DNA of 14,533 bases from Pseudomonadota bacterium. GTDB taxonomy: Bacteria > Pseudomonadota > Alphaproteobacteria > Micropepsales > Micropepsaceae. Numbering within the stretch: position 1 is the stretch's first letter; every line of letters starts with the position of its first letter. The DNA lies in NCBI GenBank assembly GCA_021817355.1, contig JAKAVI010000117.1, forward strand, positions 1 to 14,533. Direction: 5' to 3'. Made by a program: the position numbers and the translations under genes. A model generated the notes under the pieces. That model was not told where the DNA came from, ran no database searches, and saw nothing but the letters and a program-made list of their open reading frames with translations. Of the stretch, positions 1-6,657 are shown piece by piece.

Positions 1-1
1 T

Positions 2-40
2 GCCCAGGTGGCTGATACCTACCATGAACAGAACATCTAA
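2..40 (+). CDS. C-terminal tail of an unidentified upstream gene (partial)
   Basis: One frame is open from the window edge and reads A-Q-V-A-D-T-Y-H-E-Q-N-I before a TAA stop at 38-40. The stop overlaps the ribosome-binding site (AAGGA, 39-43) of the beta-galactosidase gene, so the gap between the two genes would be 9 bases, as expected inside an operon. Twelve residues are too few to identify a family. A sugar transporter or another catabolic enzyme would fit the position, but that is a guess. One other frame is also open here, so even the reading frame is inferred from the spacing. Confidence 0.4.
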   Translation, partial: AQVADTYHEQNI

Positions 41-49
41 GGACACAAC

Positions 50-2011
50 ATGGCTGCGCTCCCACGTTTAGGTGTTTGCTACTATCCCGAACACTGGGAC
101 GAAGAAATGTGGTCGGCGGACGCCCAGGCCATGGCTGGACTGGGCATTAGTCGGGTTCGAATCGGCGAATTTTCCTGGAGCCGGATAGAACCCCATCCCG
201 GCCAATACAGCTGGGATTGGCTTGACCGTGCCGTTGACACACTGGCGAGCCAAAAGCTGGGAATCGTCATGGGAACTCCCACGGCCTGTCCACCGAAATG
301 GCTAGTAGAACGCCATCCCGAGATACTGGCACGTGATGCCGCCGGGCAGCTGCGCAAATTTGGCTCACGACGTCATTATTGCTTTTCCAGCCGAACTTAC
401 CGTGCAGAGGCGGCCCGCATTGTCACGGCTATGGCTTCACGTTACGGATCACACGATGGGGTCGTGGCCTGGCAAACAGATAACGAGTACGGTTGCCACG
501 ACACCACCATCAGTTACTCAGAAGCCGCCGCGCAGGCGTTTCGCGAATGGTTGAGAACGCGCTATGGTGATATCCAGACGCTCAACAGAGCATGGGGGAC
601 GGTATTCTGGTCTCAGGAATATGAGGACTTTGCGCAGATTGATCCTCCCTCTGGTACCGTAACTGAAGCTACGCCAGCCCACCGGCTCGACTACTGGCGT
701 TTTTCTTCGGATCAAGTTGTGTCCTTCAACGCTATGCAGGTGGGAATACTGCGCCGTCTCTCCCCAGGACGGGACATAGTGCACAATTTTATGGGCTTTT
801 ATACCGAGTTTGATCACTTCGCGGTGGCAGGCGACCTCGATGTAGCCGCATGGGACTCCTATCCGCTCGGGCTCACCGAACAATTCTGGCTTTCAGAAAG
901 CGAGAAGCGTGAATTCATGCGTCAGGGGCATCCCGACATCGCGGCATTTCATCATGACCTCTATCGCGGCTGTGGGCGAGGGCGCATGTGGGTTATGGAA
1001 CAGCAACCCGGTCCGGTAAACTGGGCCGCGTTCAATCCTGCACCATTGCCCGGCATGGTACGACTATGGACCTGGGAAGCCTTTGCCCACGGCGCTGAAC
1101 TTGTCTCCTATTTCCGCTGGCGTCAGGTTCCCTTCGCCCAGGAACAAATGCACGCAGCACTCAATCTTCCGAATAACAAACCTGATGTGGCATTTCTGGA
1201 GGTAAGTGAGGTTGCCAAGGAGCTCTCCAAATTCGTTGCACCGTCAGCTTCCAACATCGCTCCGGTTGCACTTGTCTTTTCCTATGAGGCCGACTGGTTG
1301 TTTCAGATCCAGCCCCAGGCAAAGACTTTTCGCTGGCTTCGCTTGGCATTTGAAATGTATGAAGGTATCCGGGCTCTGGGCTACGACGTCGACATCGTGC
1401 CGGTAGGCAGAGATCTTTCTCAATACAAGCTCGTGATCGTTCCGTCACTGCCAATCGTCGACACCAGCTTTGTAACTGCCCTTCGTCAACTTCGTGTACC
1501 AGTTCTGCTGGGTCCCCGCTCGGGATCCAAGACCCGCACACTCTCCATTGTACCAAACCTCCCGCCAGGAGAGTTGGCCGCATTATTGGACTTAACGATA
1601 ACCCGGGTTGAAAGCCTGGCAGCCCGCTGGAAAGAGCCTGTTCGGGTCAAGGCGCGCGAATTTCATGGGCATATCTGGCGCGAGCATATAAATACGCCGC
1701 TCATACCGCTTGCGACATTTTCGGATGGAAGCGGCGCATGGTACCGGAAGGATCACATTGAATATCTTGCCACCTGGCCGGATCGCGAATTCCTCAATTA
1801 CGTTCTTTCTGAACTCGTGCTTCGCGCCGGACTGGAGCCGCAAAGTCTGGATTTAGGCGTGCGTACGCGCAATTGGGGCCCGATCAGGTTTGCCTTCAAC
1901 TACTCTACCGAGCATCGAAAGGCGCCGGCTCCTGTCACTGCCGAATATCTTATTGGAGCCCATGACATGCCACCTGCCAGTGTGTCAGCCTGGAGGCTCA
2001 ATCCGCCATAG
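50..2011 (+). CDS. GH42 family beta-galactosidase
   Basis: This 653-residue enzyme should hydrolyse terminal beta-galactosides and release D-galactose. The N-terminal TIM barrel opens with the GH42-type stretch GVCYYPEHWDEEMW and IGEFSWSRIEP. The acid/base is expected at E146 in WQTDNEYG and the nucleophile at E317 in WVMEQQPGPVNW; the spacing matches the family. The middle trimerisation-type domain and a small C-terminal beta domain ending near FAFNYS follow, so the length is normal. There is no signal peptide, so it acts in the cytosol on imported galactosides. Of the cysteine cluster that binds zinc in several thermophilic GH42 enzymes, C111 and C149 remain, but the CxxC that normally follows C149 is replaced by HDTT. 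The start has a good AAGGA site at 39-43. The downstream genes degrade galactose, which supports beta-galactosidase over other GH42 activities. Confidence 0.93.
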   Translation: MAALPRLGVCYYPEHWDEEMWSADAQAMAGLGISRVRIGEFSWSRIEPHPGQYSWDWLDRAVDTLASQKLGIVMGTPTACPPKWLVERHPEILARDAAGQLRKFGSRRHYCFSSRTYRAEAARIVTAMASRYGSHDGVVAWQTDNEYGCHDTTISYSEAAAQAFREWLRTRYGDIQTLNRAWGTVFWSQEYEDFAQIDPPSGTVTEATPAHRLDYWRFSSDQVVSFNAMQVGILRRLSPGRDIVHNFMGFYTEFDHFAVAGDLDVAAWDSYPLGLTEQFWLSESEKREFMRQGHPDIAAFHHDLYRGCGRGRMWVMEQQPGPVNWAAFNPAPLPGMVRLWTWEAFAHGAELVSYFRWRQVPFAQEQMHAALNLPNNKPDVAFLEVSEVAKELSKFVAPSASNIAPVALVFSYEADWLFQIQPQAKTFRWLRLAFEMYEGIRALGYDVDIVPVGRDLSQYKLVIVPSLPIVDTSFVTALRQLRVPVLLGPRSGSKTRTLSIVPNLPPGELAALLDLTITRVESLAARWKEPVRVKAREFHGHIWREHINTPLIPLATFSDGSGAWYRKDHIEYLATWPDREFLNYVLSELVLRAGLEPQSLDLGVRTRNWGPIRFAFNYSTEHRKAPAPVTAEYLIGAHDMPPASVSAWRLNPP

Positions 2012-2031
2012 AAATATAGGATCGTAAACGG

Positions 2032-3765
2032 GTGCAGAAGCAGGAAAAAGACGTGTCACGCAGCAGTAAAAGCTATGGAAAGCTGGATCGCGACGGGTTC
2101 ATTCACCGGAGCTGGATGAAGAGCGAGGGCCTGCCAGACCATGTTTTCGATGGCCGGCCGGTAATCGGAATTTGCAACACCTGGTCGGAATTGACACCAT
2201 GCAACGCTCATCTGCGCGATATTGCTGAACATGTGAAGCGAGGTGTTTGGGAAGCAGGAGGCTTGCCACTCGAATTTCCCGCCATGTCGCTTGGTGAAAC
2301 CCAAATGCGGCCCACTACGATGCTTTTCCGTAACTTACTCGCGATGGAGGTTGAGGAATCCATCCGGGGCAATCCCATTGACGGTGTCGTACTTCTGGGC
2401 GGCTGCGACAAGACTACGCCAGGACAGATGATGGGCGCGGCGAGCGTTGATTTGCCGACGCTCGTGGTATCCTCAGGGCCCATGCTGAACGGAAAATACC
2501 GGGGCAAGGATATTGGGTCAGGAACCGATGTGTGGAAATTTTCCGAAGCTGTACGAGCAGGGGACATGACCCTTTCCGACTTTATGGCGACCGAAAGCGG
2601 GATGTCGCGCAGTGCAGGCACTTGCATGACGATGGGGACTGCGTCGACCATGGCAAGTCTGGTGGAAGCCCTGGGTCTTAGTCTGCCGTACAACGCCGCG
2701 CTTCCGGCTGTAGACGGACGCCGGCGGTCTCTTGCTCACATGAGCGGCCACGCTATCGTCAAGCTGGTTCGGGAAAATATCCGAATGTCGGCTATCCTGC
2801 CGCGCCAGTCATTCGAAAACGCAATTCGGGTACACGCGGCAATAGGGGGATCAACAAACGCAATTTTACATTTGCTCGCCCTCGCCGGTCGGCTGGGCGT
2901 TTCCCTGGCGCTTGAGGACTTTGACCGTCTTGGTCACGGTGTGCCCCTGATCGCTGACGTGATGCCGTCTGGTCGCTTTCTGATGGAAGAGTTTTGTTAC
3001 GCGGGAGGCATTCCGGCAGTGTTGCGGGAACTGGGGGCGCTGATCAATCAAAACTGCCTTACGGTTTGCGGCAAAACGATTGCAGACATCATGGACGCAG
3101 CTGAATGCACCAACCGGGATGTAATCCATGCCATGGCCGAGCCCGTCTGTCCGACATCGGGTGTCTGGGTATTACGCGGTAATCTTTGCCCGCAGGGAGC
3201 CATCATAAAGCCAAGCGCGGCCAGTGCATCCCTCCTGAGCCACCGGGGACGAGCCGTGGTGTTTGAAAGCATCGAGGACTACAAGGCGCGTATCGATGAT
3301 CCCGCTCTTGAGGTTAATGCGCAGTCGATACTGGTGCTGAAGGGGTGCGGGCCGAAAGGATATCCCGGAATGCCGGAAGTCGGAAATATGGCGCTTCCCC
3401 GAAAGCTTCTGGAAAAGGGCGTACGCGACATGGTCCGCATCTCAGATGCGCGAATGAGTGGCACAGCTTTTGGTTCGGTGGTTCTCCATGTGGCTCCCGA
3501 GGCAGCGGCGGGGGGAACTTTGGCTCTGGTACATAATGGTGATGAAATCGTACTCGACGGACCTAACCGTCGTCTTGACCTTCTGGTTGATGAAGAGGAA
3601 CTGGCGATCCGTCGACAGCATCTGGAAGTATCCCGGTATCAGCCATCATATTCGAGAGGTTGGGCGAAACTCTATTGCGATACGGTACAACAGGCCGACA
3701 GGGGCTGCGACCTTGATTTCCTCGTCGGTGCGAGTGGCGATGTCGTGGAGCGGGAGTCACATTGA
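2032..3765 (+). CDS. IlvD/Edd family aldonate dehydratase (L-arabinonate / D-galactonate type)
   Basis: This 577-residue protein dehydrates a sugar acid to a 2-keto-3-deoxy acid, probably D-galactonate to KDGal. It aligns by eye along its whole length with Rhizobium L-arabinonate dehydratase, from FDGRPVIGICNTWSELTPCN to the C-terminal ESH. Expected [2Fe-2S] ligands are C57, C125 and C198. Mg ligands are E89, D126 and the usually carbamylated K127. The catalytic serine is S476 in SDARMSGTAFG. The rhizobial enzyme is known to accept D-galactonate and D-fuconate as well as L-arabinonate, whose C2-C4 stereochemistry matches. It sits 20 bp after the beta-galactosidase and overlaps the SDR by one base. 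The start is GTG. A second GTG at 2053 has a better Shine-Dalgarno (AGGA, 2042-2045) and would give 570 residues. Substrate is inferred from neighbours; family is certain. Confidence 0.9.
   Translation: MQKQEKDVSRSSKSYGKLDRDGFIHRSWMKSEGLPDHVFDGRPVIGICNTWSELTPCNAHLRDIAEHVKRGVWEAGGLPLEFPAMSLGETQMRPTTMLFRNLLAMEVEESIRGNPIDGVVLLGGCDKTTPGQMMGAASVDLPTLVVSSGPMLNGKYRGKDIGSGTDVWKFSEAVRAGDMTLSDFMATESGMSRSAGTCMTMGTASTMASLVEALGLSLPYNAALPAVDGRRRSLAHMSGHAIVKLVRENIRMSAILPRQSFENAIRVHAAIGGSTNAILHLLALAGRLGVSLALEDFDRLGHGVPLIADVMPSGRFLMEEFCYAGGIPAVLRELGALINQNCLTVCGKTIADIMDAAECTNRDVIHAMAEPVCPTSGVWVLRGNLCPQGAIIKPSAASASLLSHRGRAVVFESIEDYKARIDDPALEVNAQSILVLKGCGPKGYPGMPEVGNMALPRKLLEKGVRDMVRISDARMSGTAFGSVVLHVAPEAAAGGTLALVHNGDEIVLDGPNRRLDLLVDEEELAIRRQHLEVSRYQPSYSRGWAKLYCDTVQQADRGCDLDFLVGASGDVVERESH
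2042..2045 (+). promoter_or_regulatory. Ribosome-binding site favouring the internal GTG start of the dehydratase
   Basis: AGGA lies 7 bases before the GTG at 2053. The annotated upstream GTG at 2032 has only a TAGG 11 bases before it. The seven residues between the two starts are not conserved in the family, so initiation at 2053 is at least as likely as at 2032. Confidence 0.4.
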
Positions 3766-4514
3766 TGCGCCAGGGTGCCCAATATCCTGATCTGGCTGAA
3801 CGAAGGGTAATTGTCACGGGCGGTGCAACTGGAATCGGTGCAGCCATTGTCGCGGCATTCCGTGAACAGAATGCACAGGTAGGGTTTCTGGATATTGATG
3901 GTCAGACCGGCGGATTGCTCGCCGAAGATACCGGGGCAGTATTTCGGATATGCGATGTGCGCGATATTCGAATGTTAGGTTCCGCCATTAGCGAATTGTC
4001 CGAAGCTCTGGGCGGCATCGAAATTCTTGTGAACAATGTCGCTAACGATGAACGTCATCAGCCAGAATCCTTTACCTGGGATGAATGGCGAGGCAATCTT
4101 TCGATCAATCTCGATCCGGTTATGTTTGCATCCCAACACGTTTTCGGAGCGATGAAATCAAGGGGCGCCGGTTCCATCATCAATCTGTCCTCGATTAACG
4201 CCGTTCTGGCGCCCGAGAATCTGGCCGCCTATAATACGGCAAAAGCCGGGATCATTGCCCTTACCAAGACGCTGGCACGTGCCTGGGGGCAATTTGGTAT
4301 CCGCGTCAATGCTGTTTCACCTGGTTGGGTCGTTACTGAACGCCAATTGGCGTTATGGCTGTTGCCCGACGTTGAAAGTGATTGGATGAAACAGGTAGCA
4401 TTGAAGCGCCGTATTGTTCCTGCGGACGTGGCGCGATTGGTGCTATTTCTCAGCAGCGAGGAAAGCGCCGCCATAACCGGCCAGAATTTCATCATTGATG
4501 GTGGGCGCATATGA
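3765..4514 (+). CDS. SDR family sugar 1-dehydrogenase (XylB-like, probable galactose dehydrogenase)
   Basis: This 249-residue short-chain dehydrogenase probably oxidises D-galactose to galactono-lactone with NAD. It has the glycine motif TGGATGIG at 18-25, an acidic D43 after the second strand (NAD preference), NNVAND at 90-95 in place of NNAG, N115, and the catalytic S143, Y156 and K160 (YNTAK). It resembles Caulobacter crescentus xylose dehydrogenase XylB, including the NDERH stretch, the RRIVP stretch and the region TERQLALWLL after the PG motif. Related SDRs act on several aldoses, so the substrate is taken from the context: a beta-galactosidase upstream and KDGal kinase and KDPGal aldolase downstream. 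The ATG shares its A with the TGA stop of the dehydratase gene (TGATG). A TTG three bases earlier is a less likely start. The stop overlaps the kinase start by four bases. Confidence 0.88.
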   Translation: MRQGAQYPDLAERRVIVTGGATGIGAAIVAAFREQNAQVGFLDIDGQTGGLLAEDTGAVFRICDVRDIRMLGSAISELSEALGGIEILVNNVANDERHQPESFTWDEWRGNLSINLDPVMFASQHVFGAMKSRGAGSIINLSSINAVLAPENLAAYNTAKAGIIALTKTLARAWGQFGIRVNAVSPGWVVTERQLALWLLPDVESDWMKQVALKRRIVPADVARLVLFLSSEESAAITGQNFIIDGGRI

Positions 4515-5419
4515 CGGGAGATTGGCTCGCAGTGGACTGGGGGTCGACACGCGTTCGCGCCTGGCGGATGGATGGCGGCGGTGGGGTGCTGCAACAGGCG
4601 AGCTTCCCGTTTGGCGTCAGCCGTTTGAAGCAAGGAGAAGCTGCGCAGAAATTGTCACGCTGCATTCGACCCGAACTGCGGGCGGAAAGGTTGCCTGCAG
4701 TTCTATGCGGCATGATCGGATCCGATCGTGGTTGGGTAGTTGTTCCCTACCGCGTCTGCCCGGCGTCCGCGGAGGATCTGGTCTGCGGTCTTTTTCGGGT
4801 CATGTCTGAACCAAACGCTGACATCGTCCCGGGGCTTGTCTGCCGGAATCGGCTTGGAACGGATGTCGCGCGTGGTGAGGAGACGCAGATTGTCGGGTGG
4901 ATGGAGCAAGCGCCAGCGCACCAGCAGAAAGCGCATCTGCTCTGCTTGCCTGGTACACATAGCAAATGGGTTTCGGTCAGTAATGGGCGCGTGGAGAGGT
5001 TTGTCACGGTAATGACCGGCGAGCTTTTCGACCTGTTGTCGACCCGGAGCCTGCTCAGTGCACCTGAGGCGCCATTTTCGATCCAGGCCTTCGATGCAGG
5101 TATCGTGAGTGCAGGTGACGGCGGCGCGCTCTCGGCGCGACTCTTTGGTGTTCGGGCGCAGGTAGCCGCAGGCGAAATGACCGCAGACGACCAGCGCAGC
5201 TACCTCTCTGGATTGCTTATCGGAGCGGAGGTTGCATCGGTACCAAATTTGTTGGAGAGCTCACCTGAAACAGTCGTGCATATCATTGGTGTGCCATCCC
5301 TCACTCGTCTTTACGCCCGTGCCCTGGAGAAATTCAACAGAGGTAGTGTCGCCTATGACGGAGATGCGCTGGTGCTGGCTGGTCTCGGCTACCTCCACGC
5401 AAGGGTGACGCTGCGATGA
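4511..5419 (+). CDS. dgoK: 2-dehydro-3-deoxygalactonokinase
   Basis: This 302-residue kinase phosphorylates 2-keto-3-deoxygalactonate with ATP to KDPGal. Family motifs in order are the N-terminal phosphate-binding loop DWGSTR (9-14), CGMIGSDRGW (66-75), RGEETQIVGW (121-130), LPGTHSKW (146-153), MTGELFDLL (168-176) and SGLLIGAEV (233-241). The length is close to that of E. coli DgoK. No signal peptide or membrane segment is visible, so it is cytosolic. It overlaps the SDR gene upstream and the aldolase gene downstream by ATGA, so translation of all three is probably coupled. A phosphorylative KDGal step separates this pathway from the non-phosphorylative arabinose and xylose routes that use related dehydratases. 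This gene is the best evidence that the operon handles galactose. Confidence 0.93.
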   Translation: MTGDWLAVDWGSTRVRAWRMDGGGGVLQQASFPFGVSRLKQGEAAQKLSRCIRPELRAERLPAVLCGMIGSDRGWVVVPYRVCPASAEDLVCGLFRVMSEPNADIVPGLVCRNRLGTDVARGEETQIVGWMEQAPAHQQKAHLLCLPGTHSKWVSVSNGRVERFVTVMTGELFDLLSTRSLLSAPEAPFSIQAFDAGIVSAGDGGALSARLFGVRAQVAAGEMTADDQRSYLSGLLIGAEVASVPNLLESSPETVVHIIGVPSLTRLYARALEKFNRGSVAYDGDALVLAGLGYLHARVTLR

Positions 5420-6045
5420 AGTTTGAAGAAGCTGTGGCCGAAGTGCCGATCGTTGCGATTCTGCGCGGCGTCACGCCTTCAACAGTTTTGACGGTAGCAG
5501 AGGCGCTTGTTTCGGCGGGTGTCAGGGTCGTTGAGGTGCCACTCAATTCGCCGGAGCCGCTGGAAAGTATTTCGCGGCTGGCGCGTGAGTTTTCCGCTCG
5601 GATGGTGTGCGGTGCGGGAACCGTCCTTAATTCGAATGGTGTTGACCTGGTATACCAAGCCGGCGGGACGCTCGTCGTGACCCCGAATACCGATCTGGAC
5701 GTCATTGCGCGTTGTGTCGGAAGTGACATGACGGTCATACCGGGATTTGTAACGCCCACTGAGGCGTTTGCTGCTCTTCAAGCAGGAACGAAGTACTTGA
5801 AATTGTTTCCCGCCGGTAATCTTGGTCCTGGCTACCTCAAGGCTCTCAACAGCGTTCTGCCAAAGGACACCGCGGTGTTTGCCGTGGGAGGGATAGGAGC
5901 GACGGACCTACCCGCCTGGCGGGCCGCCGGCGCTTCGGGATTTGGTATTGGCAGCGAGCTGTTTACACCGGGAATTGATGCTGCGGAGGTTCATCGGCGT
6001 GCGGTCACGCTGGTACGGGCTTGCCAGCAGGCTCTGACACGTTAG
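5416..6045 (+). CDS. dgoA: 2-dehydro-3-deoxy-6-phosphogalactonate aldolase
   Basis: This 209-residue class I aldolase cleaves KDPGal to pyruvate and D-glyceraldehyde-3-phosphate, the last step of the De Ley-Doudoroff route. It has the KDPG/KDPGal aldolase pattern: VAILRG with R17, E40 in VVEVPLNSPEP, GAGTV at 66-70, TPNTD at 89-93, IPGFVTPTEAF, the Schiff-base lysine K129 in YLKLFPAG, and AVGGIG near 156-161. The PLNSP after E40 and the ILRGV context are typical of DgoA, whereas Edd-pathway Eda has related but different residues there. It is a single-domain enzyme, not fused to a dehydratase. It overlaps dgoK by ATGA and is the last gene of the operon; nothing recognisable follows on this strand until the tRNA region. 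Confidence 0.93.
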   Translation: MKFEEAVAEVPIVAILRGVTPSTVLTVAEALVSAGVRVVEVPLNSPEPLESISRLAREFSARMVCGAGTVLNSNGVDLVYQAGGTLVVTPNTDLDVIARCVGSDMTVIPGFVTPTEAFAALQAGTKYLKLFPAGNLGPGYLKALNSVLPKDTAVFAVGGIGATDLPAWRAAGASGFGIGSELFTPGIDAAEVHRRAVTLVRACQQALTR

Positions 6046-6274
6046 CGCGGCGAATGTGGTTAGTCCCCCAAAGTGCCCGGCAGGGGCGTGCCAGGCGGGC
6101 TGAACAGGCGTTGCGGGACAGGGTGACGTGCGGCGGAAATTCGGTCGGCCTGTGGATGGCAAGAGCGTGTGCAAGGAAAGAGGTGCGGCCCCCAGACCGC
6201 CGTACGATTTGGCTGGTTGGACGATCACGGCAGGGGTCTCCTGGCACATAGAAGATATGCCGGGGGAAATTTTC

Positions 6275-6301
6275 AGCCGCTCCAGAGGGCGTGCGGCTTT
6301 T
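6275..6301 (+). terminator. Candidate intrinsic terminator of the galactose operon
   Basis: AGCCGC at 6275-6280 pairs with GCGGCT at 6293-6298, with a possible inner CC/GG pair, and a short T run (6298-6301) follows. The T run is short and the distance from the dgoA stop is about 230 bases. The right arm could instead pair with AGCCGC at 6304-6309. A second hairpin, CCCGCT-AGC-AGCGGG, follows at 6310-6324. One of these structures may end operon transcription. Confidence 0.4.
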
Positions 6302-6380
6302 GGAGCCGCCCCGCTAGCAGCGGGAGCAGTCCTCGCGGCCCGAGCAGCGTTCGGCCGGACGTGGCAGCGGGAGGCTATCT

Positions 6381-6414
6381 TTCGGACACGGCCAGCTTTC
6401 GAACACGGCCAGGT
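6381..6414. repeat. 17-bp tandem repeat, two copies
   Basis: Units 6381-6397 and 6398-6414 differ only at their 5th (G/A) and 16th (C/G) positions; each contains ACACGGCCAG. The second unit ends three bases from the encoded CCA end of the tRNA-Ala gene, so the repeat lies in its immediate 3' flank. Its function is unknown. It may be a simple duplication, part of a tRNA 3' processing or termination region, or a scar of integration. Confidence 0.75.
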
Positions 6415-6417
6415 GCC

Positions 6418-6493
6418 TGGTGGAGCTGAGCGGGATCGAACCGCTGACCTCCTCATTGCGAACGAGGCGCTCTCCCAACTGAGCTACAGCCCC
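6418..6493 (-). tRNA. tRNA-Ala (anticodon CGC)
   Basis: The minus strand folds into a full 76-nt cloverleaf. It has acceptor GGGGCTG paired with CAGCTCC (one G-T pair), D arm GCTC/GAGC, anticodon stem CCTCG/TGAGG with loop TTCGCAA, T arm AGCGG-TTCGATC-CCGCT, discriminator A and an encoded CCA. Loop positions 34-36 are CGC, reading the alanine codon GCG. CGC is the less universal alanine isoacceptor, usually found with TGC and GGC species elsewhere in the genome. The last anticodon-stem pair is G-T. The gene points toward the galactose operon, away from yggT. Confidence 0.96.
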
Positions 6494-6500
6494 AGGCCGG

Positions 6501-6530
6501 TGCCGCGCCCCTGTGGGGTATGGCGCGGCA
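6501..6530. repeat. Inverted repeat in the tRNA-Ala leader
   Basis: TGCCGCGCC at 6501-6509 and GGCGCGGCA at 6522-6530 are perfect 9-bp inverted arms, with additional C/G pairing possible in the 12-base middle. On the minus strand it lies between the predicted -10 box and the mature tRNA 5' end, overlapping the likely transcription start. It would form a stable hairpin in the precursor leader, or it may be a protein-binding palindrome. There is no T run, so it is not a typical terminator. Confidence 0.7.
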
Positions 6531-6533
6531 GCG

Positions 6534-6563
6534 TATCTAGGGAGCGCCCCCGATCGCTGTCAA
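6534..6563 (-). promoter_or_regulatory. Promoter of tRNA-Ala
   Basis: On the minus strand a perfect TTGACA -35 box (6558-6563) is followed after 18 bases by TAGATA (6534-6539). Transcription would start near 6527, about 34 bases before the mature tRNA. The -10 box is only a partial match, but the -35 match and the position are good. Confidence 0.6.
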
Positions 6564-6657
6564 GCACAAGCCAGCCACTCCCGCAACGCGCGGCGGGTTG
6601 CCGGCCGCGCGCTCTATCGTTACAAGCGGGAGCCCGCAGAGACACAGGCCATCGCCC

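Larger units (their letters stand above)
6046..6417. other. Non-coding gap between the galactose operon and tRNA-Ala
   Basis: These 372 bases hold no gene I can support. Frames that stay open on both strands are low-complexity Ala/Arg/Pro-rich translations with no family motif. The gap contains hairpins near 6275-6324 and a 17-bp tandem repeat at 6381-6414, listed separately. I see no integrase fragment and no copy of the tRNA 3' end within the window. Confidence 0.6.

Noticed and set aside
5908..6456. A 182-codon minus-strand frame beginning MRRSAVRSRSAPP
   Set aside because: It starts inside the tRNA-Ala gene; this N-terminus is a familiar mistranslation of tRNA sequence. The rest covers non-coding DNA and the end of dgoA.
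6598..6657. N-terminal extension of YggT from a TTG
   Set aside because: The 20 added residues are unconserved and family homology starts at the ATG at 6658.
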